A stretch of DNA of 33,118 bases from a virus, in the IMG/VR virus record IMGVR_UViG_3300042691_019772, positions 1 to 33,118 of that record; one strand, given 5' to 3'. Shown piece by piece: positions 1-7,381 of this stretch. How positions within the stretch are numbered: position 1 is the stretch's first letter; every line of letters starts with the position of its first letter. The notes under the pieces are model-generated. The model saw only the letters and a program-made list of their open reading frames with translations. It did no database searches and had not been told where the DNA came from. The translations under genes and the position numbers were made by a program.

Positions 1-1
1 A

Positions 2-2347
2 TCTACAAGTAGTTTAAATTCCTATACTGCATCTAGTAATGCTATATTAAGTAATTTAACTAATTATACTTCATCACTAGATAATGCAATAGAATTAACT
101 GGTTCACACTTAACCGTTAAAGGAAACTTATTAGTTAAAGGAACTACAACAACAATTAATTCTACAACCGTAGATATTGGTGATAATATTATTTCACTTA
201 ATGGAACTGGTGCTACAAATGGAGGTATTATAGTAAGAGATGCAACCGGTGGTACAACTACATCTGGATCTTTACTATGGGATACTACAAATGATTATTG
301 GAAAGCGGGCGCCAATGGTGCTGAAGAACAAATAATTTTAGAAAATCGATATAACACTTTTAGCTCATCTATTAATAATAGAACACAAAATTTAGAGGCT
401 CAAAGTGCAAGTTTTCATTTGTATAGTGGTTCTATAAATTCTTATACTGCATCTACAAATCAGAGATTGAATTCTATTGAATCAACAACTTCTTCATTTA
501 ATGGTAGAATAAATTCATTAGAAACCGAAAGTGGTAGTGTAAGAACTACATATAATTCTTATACGGCATCCGCTAATGGTAGATTAAATTCATTAGAAAC
601 TGAAAGTGGAAGTGTTAGAACAACTTACAACTCATATACTTCTTCTGCTAATTCTAGATTATCCTCAATCGAAACTGAAAGTGGTAGTATAAGAAATGAT
701 TTTAATTCTCATACCGCTTCTTTCACTGTTGCAAGTTCATCATTTAATACTAGAGTAGGAGCCTTAGAAGCATTTAGTTCTTCTTTAGATAACACATTTG
801 TTTCTGAAACAGAATTCGGTATATATACAGGTTCTATAAACTCATTTACTCAATCAGTTAATACAACTACTGGTTCACAAAATAGTAAATTAGGGGCTTT
901 AGAAGCGGCTACCTCTTCTTTAAATACCGCTACTGCGAGTTTGTTTGTTTCATGTTCACAAATCACATCTTCTTTCTCACAAGTTTCAGCTTCATTAAGT
1001 TTAAGAATTAATAATTTAGTAGCGGGAACAGGATTTGCGGATAACGATTATTTTGTTGAATTTTCAGCTTCAGTAAATAATACTACTTCATCTTTAAATT
1101 CATTTACTTCATCTGCTAGTGGTAGATTAAGTGCATTGGAATCATTTACATCTTCACTTGATACAACTTATGCAACTGATGCAGATGTAAGTGCGTTAAG
1201 AGGTACATTAAATACTTACACTTCATCTACTGACGGAAAAATATCTGAAATTCATACTTCAACGGGAAGTTTAAATACATTTAGTGCTTCGGCTATTAAT
1301 AGATTAAATGCAATAGAATCATTTACTGCATCAATCGATACAACTTATGCAACTGATGCTGATGTAACCGCATTGAGAGGTACGTTGAACTCATATACAT
1401 CTTCAACCGATGGTAAAATAAGTTCAATACATACTGCAACATCTTCATTAAATTCATATACTGCATCTAATGATGTGAATATAAGTGCAATACACGCTTC
1501 AACATCATCATTAAATTCATATACCGCATCTAATAATAGTGTAATAGCTAATTTAAGTGCATATACTTCATCGAACACTACTAATATAAATGCAATTCAT
1601 ACTTCGACAAGTAGCTTGAATTCTTATACTGCATCTAATAATACTAATTTCAGTTCTTTATACACTTATACTGCAAGTATAAATTCTTATACTGCATCTA
1701 ATAATATTAATATAAGTGCAATACATACATCAACTGGAAGTTTGAATTCTTATACTGCATCTAATAATACAACTATTAGTGCAATAAACACTTCTACAAG
1801 TAGTTTAAACAGCTTTACATCATCGATTAATACTACTATAAAAAATAAATTAAATACCGATGGTGTAGTTAGTGGATCTTCACAAGTTTCAATTGCATCA
1901 ACAACTGGATTTGGTACATATATAAATCAATCTATATTAACCACTTCAGATGTTAGATTCAATTCATTAGGAGTTGGAATGGCTGCGAGTGCAACTGCCG
2001 GAAGAATAGATGCTACTAATGATATTGTGGCGTACTCTTCATCCGATAAAAGATTTAAAACAAATATTGTAAGAATTGGTTCTCCGATTCAAAAAATCAA
2101 AGAAATCGGTGGATATGAATTTGATTGGATTCCAAATTTAGAGCATGGATATGAGGGACATGATGTTGGTGTAATTGCGCAAGAAATAGAGGCAGTGGTT
2201 CCGGAATTAGTTCAGACAAGAGATAGTGGATACAAAGCTGTTAAATACGATAAACTTACTGCACTCCTTATAGAAGCAATCAAAGAACAACAAACCACGA
2301 TTGAAAAATTAGAGGAAAGAATTAATAAATTAGAAGCAGGAAAGTAA
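2..2347 (+). CDS. Long tail fibre with C-terminal S74 self-cleaving chaperone domain (5' end outside window)
   Basis: The frame is open from the first bases, so the start lies upstream; 781 residues are visible. It is a Ser/Thr/Asn-rich fibre built of heptad-like units (SLNSYTASNN..ISAIHTSTS), expected to form a trimeric stalk that binds host receptors. Residues about 30-110 form a compact module (VKGNLLVKGTTTTINSTT onwards) shared with the 7382-11119 fibre. The last ~135 residues are a Peptidase_S74 intramolecular chaperone: the SDKRFK motif gives the Ser681/Lys686 dyad (TCC at 2042), followed by HDVGVIAQEIE, GYKAVKYDKL and a terminal coiled coil. In this family the domain trimerises the fibre and then cuts itself off just before the serine. 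The fold and processing are family knowledge; the target receptor cannot be read. The call is secure, the length unknown. Confidence 0.85.
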   Translation, partial: STSSLNSYTASSNAILSNLTNYTSSLDNAIELTGSHLTVKGNLLVKGTTTTINSTTVDIGDNIISLNGTGATNGGIIVRDATGGTTTSGSLLWDTTNDYWKAGANGAEEQIILENRYNTFSSSINNRTQNLEAQSASFHLYSGSINSYTASTNQRLNSIESTTSSFNGRINSLETESGSVRTTYNSYTASANGRLNSLETESGSVRTTYNSYTSSANSRLSSIETESGSIRNDFNSHTASFTVASSSFNTRVGALEAFSSSLDNTFVSETEFGIYTGSINSFTQSVNTTTGSQNSKLGALEAATSSLNTATASLFVSCSQITSSFSQVSASLSLRINNLVAGTGFADNDYFVEFSASVNNTTSSLNSFTSSASGRLSALESFTSSLDTTYATDADVSALRGTLNTYTSSTDGKISEIHTSTGSLNTFSASAINRLNAIESFTASIDTTYATDADVTALRGTLNSYTSSTDGKISSIHTATSSLNSYTASNDVNISAIHASTSSLNSYTASNNSVIANLSAYTSSNTTNINAIHTSTSSLNSYTASNNTNFSSLYTYTASINSYTASNNINISAIHTSTGSLNSYTASNNTTISAINTSTSSLNSFTSSINTTIKNKLNTDGVVSGSSQVSIASTTGFGTYINQSILTTSDVRFNSLGVGMAASATAGRIDATNDIVAYSSSDKRFKTNIVRIGSPIQKIKEIGGYEFDWIPNLEHGYEGHDVGVIAQEIEAVVPELVQTRDSGYKAVKYDKLTALLIEAIKEQQTTIEKLEERINKLEAGK
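1445..1864 (+). repeat. 63-nt in-frame repeats coding 21-residue fibre stalk units
   Basis: Units beginning S-L/I-N-S-Y/F-T start at 1445, 1508, 1613, 1676, 1739 and 1802. Spacing is 63 nt except for one 105-nt step (63 plus 42). Because 21 residues equal three heptads, insertion or loss of a unit keeps both frame and coiled-coil register. Confidence 0.8.
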
Positions 2348-2371
2348 ATATATTTAATATATCCTCTTTCT

Positions 2372-2381
2372 CATATTTATA
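2372..2381 (+). promoter_or_regulatory. Late-type motif CATATTTATA before gene at 2415
   Basis: Nine of ten bases match the window-wide motif AATATTTATA, and it ends 33 nt before the ATG at 2415. It starts the two-gene unit 2415-3493. Promoter function is inferred from recurrence. Confidence 0.5.
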
Positions 2382-2414
2382 GTAGTTAAACACTAAATAA
2401 TTTATTAATTACAA

Positions 2415-2831
2415 ATGGCAGCGGGTAAATATTCATTTTCAATAGAGCAGGGAGCAACTTATCGATTTTCCATAGAATATACTGATTCTTCTGGTTCGGC
2501 TATTGATTTGCAAGGATACAATATGAAAATGCAAATTCGTTCCGATTACGCTGATAATTCAAACACTTTATATGCTACTTTAACTGATATAACTTCTTCT
2601 TCTGCGAGAACAGGAAGTTATTTATGGTTTACCGGTAGTGCAGGAACTGGAAGTAGCGGTTCAGGTTCAGCAGCTGCTTTAGGGCAAATTGGTGTTTATT
2701 TAAATGCGGATACAACTGCTGATTTCACATTTGAAGAAGCATACTATGATATAGAATTATATAGTGGAGATGAAGTTTACAGATTATTAGAGGGTGTGAT
2801 AACCAATAGAAAAGAAGTAACTAGAATTTAA
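2415..2831 (+). CDS. Small tail-fibre-associated structural protein
   Basis: 138 residues. The sequence suggests an all-beta protein: an N-terminal stretch (KYSFSIEQGATYRFSIEY), then DLQGYNMKMQIR, a Gly/Ser linker (GTGSSGSGSAAALG, about residues 75-90), and a closing part IELYSGDEVYRLLEGVI. This layout resembles the N-terminal adaptor domains of baseplate upper proteins (BppU-like) found next to fibre genes in many phages, so an adaptor between baseplate and fibre is plausible; that is inference. It is preceded by a late-type motif and followed after 2 nt by the next fibre gene, so the two are probably co-translated. Confidence 0.6.
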   Translation: MAAGKYSFSIEQGATYRFSIEYTDSSGSAIDLQGYNMKMQIRSDYADNSNTLYATLTDITSSSARTGSYLWFTGSAGTGSSGSGSAAALGQIGVYLNADTTADFTFEEAYYDIELYSGDEVYRLLEGVITNRKEVTRI

Positions 2832-2833
2832 TA

Positions 2834-3493
2834 ATGGCTAGTAATAAAGTAATTATAAATAGTGAAGCGAATTCAGTTGTAATTTCTGAGCCAGTAGAAG
2901 GGTCTAGAATAGTAAAAGTAATTGCTGCTGGGCCACAAGGTGCTAGGGGTGAAGGATTTAATACCGTATCATCTTCTTTAAATGCAAGATTAGATGTATT
3001 AGAGGATTATAGTGGTTCTTATACGGGCTCTTTTAGTGGAGCATTTTTTGGAGATGCGAGTGGATTAATTAATATACCTGCTGGAGGAGTTGTTGGATTG
3101 CAATTAAATCAAATTGCAAGTGGAGATGTAACCGCATCAGTAAGTAGTGGTGGAACTTCATTTAGAATTTTTGATACAAAAGATTTATTATCATTAGATG
3201 ATACTGGAAAACTTTGGGTAACGGGTTCAGTAAGTGCATCATTAATATTCGGACAAGTTGTAAGTGGTAGTGAATTAATCTTTAATAAATTAAGTACATC
3301 TCAAAGTTCCAATTCTCAATTAGTAATTGGAAATTCTTTCGATGATTATTCTAATAAGCAAACAACAATATTTAAAAATGGAGATGTTATACTAAGTGGA
3401 AGTTTAATATTGGAAGCTAAGAATAGCCCATCTGCAATAGCTGGTGGATTAATTTATTCTTCTTCAAATGAATTTTATTTAGGTTTTAGTTAA
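2834..3493 (+). CDS. Short tail fibre protein with collagen-like GPQGARG turn
   Basis: 219 residues. N-terminal beta-rich stretch (NKVIINSEANSVVISEP) followed by GPQGARGEG at about residues 33-41, a miniature collagen-like motif often used in phage fibres as a trimeric linker. Then a short coiled-coil segment (SSLNARLDVLEDY) and the repeated fibre phrase SGSYTGSFSGAFFGDASGL, which is also found in the 3559 and 5084 fibres. The C-terminal half is beta-rich and ends in SSSNEFYLGFS. There is no chaperone or enzyme domain. It starts 2 nt after the preceding stop (TAATAATGG), implying translational coupling. Probable minor fibre or fibre connector; the exact role is unknown. Confidence 0.65.
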   Translation: MASNKVIINSEANSVVISEPVEGSRIVKVIAAGPQGARGEGFNTVSSSLNARLDVLEDYSGSYTGSFSGAFFGDASGLINIPAGGVVGLQLNQIASGDVTASVSSGGTSFRIFDTKDLLSLDDTGKLWVTGSVSASLIFGQVVSGSELIFNKLSTSQSSNSQLVIGNSFDDYSNKQTTIFKNGDVILSGSLILEAKNSPSAIAGGLIYSSSNEFYLGFS

Positions 3494-3506
3494 ATCGTAT
3501 TTATTA

Positions 3507-3516
3507 TATATTTATA
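3507..3516 (+). promoter_or_regulatory. Late-type motif TATATTTATA before gene at 3559
   Basis: Nine of ten bases match AATATTTATA, and it ends 42 nt before the ATG at 3559. A second partial copy (GTATTTATTATA) lies just upstream. Inferred late promoter. Confidence 0.5.
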
Positions 3517-3558
3517 CGTGTTATAGAAGACCCCAAAAATAAAAGTAAATAAAAGAAA

Positions 3559-4587
3559 ATGGCAGTTTGGAAAAAAGTCATAGTATCCGGTTCGGTAGCT
3601 GAACTAAATACCGTATCAGCATCATTAGCAGTAGTTGTTGGTGCAAATGGATACAATACAATAGGAACGAACCAATCAAATACGGTTCTATCTGGTTCAT
3701 TTACCGGTTCATTTGTCGGTGAAGGTAGTGGTTTGACAGGATTGGTATCAACTTTAAATATTAGTGGATCAGATGCATCAACTGGAACAGTTCAACTAAA
3801 AACTCAAAACTTAACCATTGATGGTGCATCTAATGAAATTAATACAACCGTAAGTGGTCAAACCGTAACGATTGGTTTAGTAGATAATCCTGTAATTACA
3901 GGTGATATCACAATCGGTGGTAATACAATTAGTTCATCAACTTCAACTGCGATAGAATTAAATGGCTCTGATGTTGAAGTAAGAGGAGATTTGCAAGTAA
4001 CAGGTAATGATATTAAATCATCAACTGGTGCAACTAATATTACTTTAACTGCTAATACATTAACTACTTTTGCGGGGGATATTAAAGTTAATGGAAATGA
4101 TATTAGTTCATCAACTGCAACTGCATTAACTTTAGATGGTGAAAATGTAAAAGTTGTTGGCGATTTAACCGTAGGTGGTAATGATATTAAATCTAGTACT
4201 AATGCAACTGCGATTACATTAAGTGGTGCAAATGTTAGTATGCCAGGTAATTTGAGTGTTTCTGGCGATTTAACAGTTGATGGTGATTTAACCTATCTGA
4301 ATGTAACCAATTTAGCAGTTGAAGATAAATTTATTCTTTTAAATAGTGGTTCGGCAAGTGCACCAGCGGAAGCGGGTATTATAGTTGATCAAGGTGGACA
4401 GAGTGGTTCAGCGTATGCGTGGGATGCAGGGCAAAGTAGATGGGGTTTCACTGGATCTTTAGCACACAATGCAACATCATTTGCACCAGATGCATTTGTG
4501 GCATCGGTAATTACATCTGATATTCCTGCGTATCAAAAAGTAGGAAATATAAGAGTTGAAAGTGGTGAAATTTATATATACGTTTAA
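3559..4587 (+). CDS. Tail fibre protein with WKKVIVSGS anchor and GNDIKSST repeats
   Basis: 342 residues. The N-terminus AVWKKVIVSGSVAEL is nearly the same as that of the fibre at 5084 and probably attaches the fibre to the baseplate or tail. Next comes a SGSFTGSFVGEGSGLTGL phrase. Residues about 110-235 hold four beta-repeat units of the form GD(I/L).V.GNDI.SST.AT.I/L.L.G (each about 30 residues), typical of a beta-helical shaft. The C-terminal part (VEDKFILLNSGSASAP, GGQSGSAYAWDAGQSRWGF) resembles the head-like module of other phage fibres. No enzymatic motif is visible. It is the first gene of a two-gene unit ending at the terminator at 4849-4881. Confidence 0.75.
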   Translation: MAVWKKVIVSGSVAELNTVSASLAVVVGANGYNTIGTNQSNTVLSGSFTGSFVGEGSGLTGLVSTLNISGSDASTGTVQLKTQNLTIDGASNEINTTVSGQTVTIGLVDNPVITGDITIGGNTISSSTSTAIELNGSDVEVRGDLQVTGNDIKSSTGATNITLTANTLTTFAGDIKVNGNDISSSTATALTLDGENVKVVGDLTVGGNDIKSSTNATAITLSGANVSMPGNLSVSGDLTVDGDLTYLNVTNLAVEDKFILLNSGSASAPAEAGIIVDQGGQSGSAYAWDAGQSRWGFTGSLAHNATSFAPDAFVASVITSDIPAYQKVGNIRVESGEIYIYV

Positions 4588-4605
4588 TAATAATTAAAAT
4601 AGGTT

Positions 4606-4857
4606 ATGGGAATTTTTACAAAAAACCAAAAGGTTGTACCTACTGAATTAGAAACAAAAAAAGAAGAGGTTCAACCGCAAGAAGAACAAGTTGTTGAACC
4701 AAAGAAACCAAAAAATGGTGGGGTTGATTTAACAATAGAAGAGTTTGAGTATCTCTTCAATCTAATTAAAAACTCAACATTTAAAGGTACTGAATTAGAA
4801 ATTATTTACAGTATCATTTTAAAATTACAAAAAAGATATTTAGAGAAGAAACAATAA
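4606..4857 (+). CDS. Small charged protein of unknown function
   Basis: 83 residues, not recognised. The first ~40 residues are low-complexity and highly charged (Lys, Glu, Gln, Pro; EVQPQEEQVVEPKKPK), so probably disordered. Residues 42-83 look like two amphipathic helices (LTIEEFEYLFNLI, LEIIYSIILKLQKRYLEKK). It follows the fibre at 3559 by 18 nt in the same unit, and its stop codon lies inside the stem of the rho-independent terminator. A fibre-assembly or accessory role is suggested only by position. Confidence 0.6.
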   Translation: MGIFTKNQKVVPTELETKKEEVQPQEEQVVEPKKPKNGGVDLTIEEFEYLFNLIKNSTFKGTELEIIYSIILKLQKRYLEKKQ

Positions 4858-4881
4858 CCAAAAGGTTATTGTTTTTTTTTT
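4849..4881 (+). terminator. Rho-independent terminator
   Basis: An 11-bp perfect stem (AAACAATAACC / GGTTATTGTTT) with an AAAA loop runs into an unbroken T tract to 4881. It ends the 3559-4857 unit and isolates the downstream RNA leader. Confidence 0.92.
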
Positions 4882-4900
4882 AACTAATAAAAAATAATAT

Positions 4901-4910
4901 AATATTTATT
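4901..4910 (+). promoter_or_regulatory. Late-type motif AATATTTATT before the structured leader
   Basis: Nine of ten bases match AATATTTATA. Unlike the other copies it lies 173 nt from the next start codon (5084), with the structured RNA element between. Transcription starting just downstream would carry the whole element as a 5' leader. Confidence 0.5.
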
Positions 4911-4915
4911 GTTGA

Positions 4916-5058
4916 TATTGTTGGCCCGAAAGGGAAGTGGGCAGTCGATGTGATTGTATCCAACCGCGATAGAAAAAAGATTTATTTAAAAAGACTCATT
5001 TGGGGAAGACCCATGGTGTGTCATTCTTATATTCTATCGAACCCTTTTTCCAACGATA
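4916..5058 (+). ncRNA. Structured RNA leader (multi-helix) upstream of fibre gene 5084
   Basis: This GC-richer stretch can fold into a closed, branched structure. A closing helix of 9 bp pairs 4916-4924 with 5050-5058 (one G-U). A CCC-GAAA-GGG tetraloop hairpin lies at 4925-4934. A perfect 8-bp helix pairs CGATAGAA (4967-4974) with TTCTATCG (5032-5039). Inside it a hairpin at about 4993-5021 pairs GAC..CATT..GGG with CCC..GGTG..GTC around a GAAGA loop. GTTGG at 4920-4924 can instead pair with CCAAC at 4960-4964, so two mutually exclusive folds exist. CCCTTT at 5042-5047 is complementary to AAAGGG at 4929-4934, a possible pseudoknot or switch. There is no tRNA shape, and I do not match it to a known riboswitch or ribozyme. 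It may act in cis on the fibre mRNA or be a separate RNA. Confidence 0.6.
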
Positions 5059-5083
5059 CTAACCTCTCAAATTATAGTGTTAG

Positions 5084-6586
5084 ATGCCAAATTGGAAAAA
5101 AGTCATAGTAAGTGGTTCGGAAGCCTCACTTAGCAATTTAATAGTAGATAATAACGTATCCGCATCCATATTCTCAGGGAGTGCATTTAGCGGTTCATTT
5201 TATGGAGATGGTAGTAATTTATCTGGAATCATTGTAGATGATGGATTACCTGATAACAATTGGGATTTTAATATTCCTGATGAAACTCCTATAAATGATT
5301 TTTTAACTCAATCATTAGTTTATTTAATTGATTTTAATAACTTACCTTTAGTAGGAACTGAAGCAGGTAAAATTGGTTGGTTTGGTAATACTACCGGAGA
5401 AACTCAATTGATTCCTTCTAATACCGGATTGTATATTGTAGCGGGAGATTCAACCGTTGGATATATAACTACAAATGGATATAGTGGTAGTGTAGTTGGT
5501 ATAGGAAATGTAATGAATTTCAGTTCTTCAATAAATCAAAGAATTAATGATTTGGGAGGAGCAGGAGGAGTAGTATCTGGATCTCTACAAATAATAAATT
5601 TAGGATTTTTACAAACTTCATCATTTGTAGCAGTATCAGGGGCATTAGACACTCGATTGGATGTTTTGGAATCATACAGCGCATCACAACAAGTTCCTAC
5701 TTCATCATTCTCATTTAGAACTGCTCAAACTGATGTTTATTGTAAAAATTCATCTGGATATCAAATTGATAAAGGAATGGTAGTTAGAATCACTGGCTCA
5801 GTTGGTGATAATCCATTAATCGTAACTGCTAGTTGGAATAATGAATTAGGTTCTGCTAATACTTTAGGAATAGCTACTGAAACTATTGCAAATGATGCGT
5901 TTGGAATGGTAATTACCGAAGGTGTATTATTAGGGGTTGATACACAAGGAATGACTGCCGGTCAACTTATTTATTTAGGAGCAAATGGAGCTTTCACAAC
6001 AACTGTTCCAACCCCCCCATCTCATAGTGTAAGATTAGGAGAAGTATTAAGAGTACAACAAAATGCTGGCTCAATATATGTTAGAGTAGATAATGGTGCG
6101 GAACTAGAAGAATTGCATAATGTAATAGATACTTCTACTGATGCATCTTATGGTGATTTATTAGTAAAAAGCGGAAGTCTTTGGAAAAACTCTAAACAAT
6201 TGACAGGCCCATATGCTATAACAGGTTCTCATATTGTAACCGGAAGTTTAGTAGTAACGGGAAGTGTAGCCGGAAATGTTGTAGCATTAAGTGTGACAAG
6301 TGGAACTGCGAGTATTGATTTTAATAGAGGAACTTTCTTTACACTAACAATCCCTTCTTCATCTATAACTCATATAACTGCATCTAATATGCAACCAGGT
6401 TTAACTGCAAACATAGTATTAACTCAGCAGGCAACAACCGGAAGTGTGAGATGGGATAGTGGATTCAAATTTCCTTCTGGTTCATTCAATACCGGAAGTG
6501 CAAGTGGAAGTGCGGTAGATATAGTTTCAATGATGATGGTTAATAATTCAACAATCCTTTCAGTAGGAGCTAATAGAATACAATAA
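5084..6586 (+). CDS. Tail fibre protein with WKKVIVSGS anchor
   Basis: 500 residues. The N-terminus PNWKKVIVSGSEASL matches the 3559 fibre, and 19 bases are identical at DNA level, so both probably occupy the same attachment site. An SGSAFSGSFYGDGSNLSGI phrase follows. Residues about 215-345 form a beta module (KGMVVRITGSVGDNPLIV, LGIATETIANDAFGMVI, GQLIYLGANGAFTT, YVRVDNGAELEELHNVI) common in phage fibre shafts and tips. The C-terminus (TGSHIVTGSLVVTGSVAGN onwards) is repeat-like and beta-rich. It has an unusually long structured leader and overlaps the next gene by one base (TAATG). Confidence 0.75.
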   Translation: MPNWKKVIVSGSEASLSNLIVDNNVSASIFSGSAFSGSFYGDGSNLSGIIVDDGLPDNNWDFNIPDETPINDFLTQSLVYLIDFNNLPLVGTEAGKIGWFGNTTGETQLIPSNTGLYIVAGDSTVGYITTNGYSGSVVGIGNVMNFSSSINQRINDLGGAGGVVSGSLQIINLGFLQTSSFVAVSGALDTRLDVLESYSASQQVPTSSFSFRTAQTDVYCKNSSGYQIDKGMVVRITGSVGDNPLIVTASWNNELGSANTLGIATETIANDAFGMVITEGVLLGVDTQGMTAGQLIYLGANGAFTTTVPTPPSHSVRLGEVLRVQQNAGSIYVRVDNGAELEELHNVIDTSTDASYGDLLVKSGSLWKNSKQLTGPYAITGSHIVTGSLVVTGSVAGNVVALSVTSGTASIDFNRGTFFTLTIPSSSITHITASNMQPGLTANIVLTQQATTGSVRWDSGFKFPSGSFNTGSASGSAVDIVSMMMVNNSTILSVGANRIQ

Positions 6587-7314
6587 TGGGGTTATTTACT
6601 ACCATAGCGTTTAATAATTTTCGACCTACAATAATTGCGGGAGGAGGTGCTCCATCTGGAACATTGATAACTTCTCCTACAATAGCAGGTAGTATAACAA
6701 CTGTGGCGCAATCTCCATTTAGTGGAGGGGGTAATTCATATTCATTTCCAAATAGTTCAACATCATACATTTATGCAGCGGGACAAGATGGATTTGCATT
6801 TGGAACGGGTGATTATACTATTGAATGGTTTCAATATCAAACCGATTCAAACTCATTTCCAAGAATATTCTGGTATGGAGCTGGGACAGGCCTATTTGGA
6901 GTAAGTATTGAAGGGGGTACATTTTATGTTTGGAATTCGGCTCCATCGGCCCTCAAAACTGGATTAAGCCAAAAAAATGCTTGGAGACATTTTGCATTAG
7001 TTCGTATTAGTGGTAGAGCTTATTTATATTATGATGGAGTTATTCAAAATAGCGGAGGAACTGCTAATACGGCCAATCTTACCACCAATGCACCTAATAA
7101 TTTTGTATTTGGTGCAAAAGTAGGAGGATTGGCATCGGAGCAATATGGGGGTTATATGACTAATATTAGAATAGTAAAAGGGTTGGGAGTTTATACTGGA
7201 AATTTTACAATCCCAACATCCACCCTTTCTGCGGTAGCAAATGCAAATCCATTCGGTGGTTCAAATACGGTAGCGATACCAGATGGTTATACTAAATTAT
7301 TATTAGTTCCTTAA
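6586..7314 (+). CDS. LamG/concanavalin-A-like lectin-domain protein (probable fibre tip)
   Basis: 242 residues. Residues about 50-225 match the laminin-G/ConA-like jelly-roll pattern: SPFSGGGNSYSF, then the hallmark FGTGDYTIEWFQY, WRHFALVRISGRAYLYYDG, NFVFGAKVGG, GYMTNIRIVKGLGVYTGNF. In phages this fold usually binds carbohydrate on the host surface. The start codon overlaps the stop of the preceding fibre by one base, suggesting coupled translation at matched levels, so it may be the receptor-binding partner or cap of that fibre. No signal peptide or catalytic residues are visible. The fold call is fairly sure; the ligand is unknown. Confidence 0.78.
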   Translation: MGLFTTIAFNNFRPTIIAGGGAPSGTLITSPTIAGSITTVAQSPFSGGGNSYSFPNSSTSYIYAAGQDGFAFGTGDYTIEWFQYQTDSNSFPRIFWYGAGTGLFGVSIEGGTFYVWNSAPSALKTGLSQKNAWRHFALVRISGRAYLYYDGVIQNSGGTANTANLTTNAPNNFVFGAKVGGLASEQYGGYMTNIRIVKGLGVYTGNFTIPTSTLSAVANANPFGGSNTVAIPDGYTKLLLVP

Positions 7315-7342
7315 TGTTAAGATACTGATAGTTAAGAGAAAC

Positions 7343-7352
7343 AATATTTATA
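7343..7352 (+). promoter_or_regulatory. Late-type motif AATATTTATA before gene at 7382
   Basis: Perfect copy of the recurring motif, ending 29 nt before the ATG. It starts the three-gene unit 7382-13415. Confidence 0.55.
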
Positions 7353-7381
7353 TAATATAAAAAGAATTAAATACAAAATAG

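Noticed and set aside
1345-1578. 77-residue minus-strand open frame in the first fibre
   Set aside because: Shadow of the 63-nt repeats; no independent start signal.
4901-5083. tRNA or diversity-generating-retroelement template in the fibre leader
   Set aside because: No acceptor stem with T-loop (GTTCGA) and CCA-type ending, no adenine-variant copy of a fibre 3' end, and no reverse transcriptase in the window.
5013-5108. Short open frame (31 codons) starting with ATG inside the structured leader
   Set aside because: It overlaps the fibre start, has no ribosome-binding context and its sequence is explained by RNA pairing; no family resemblance.
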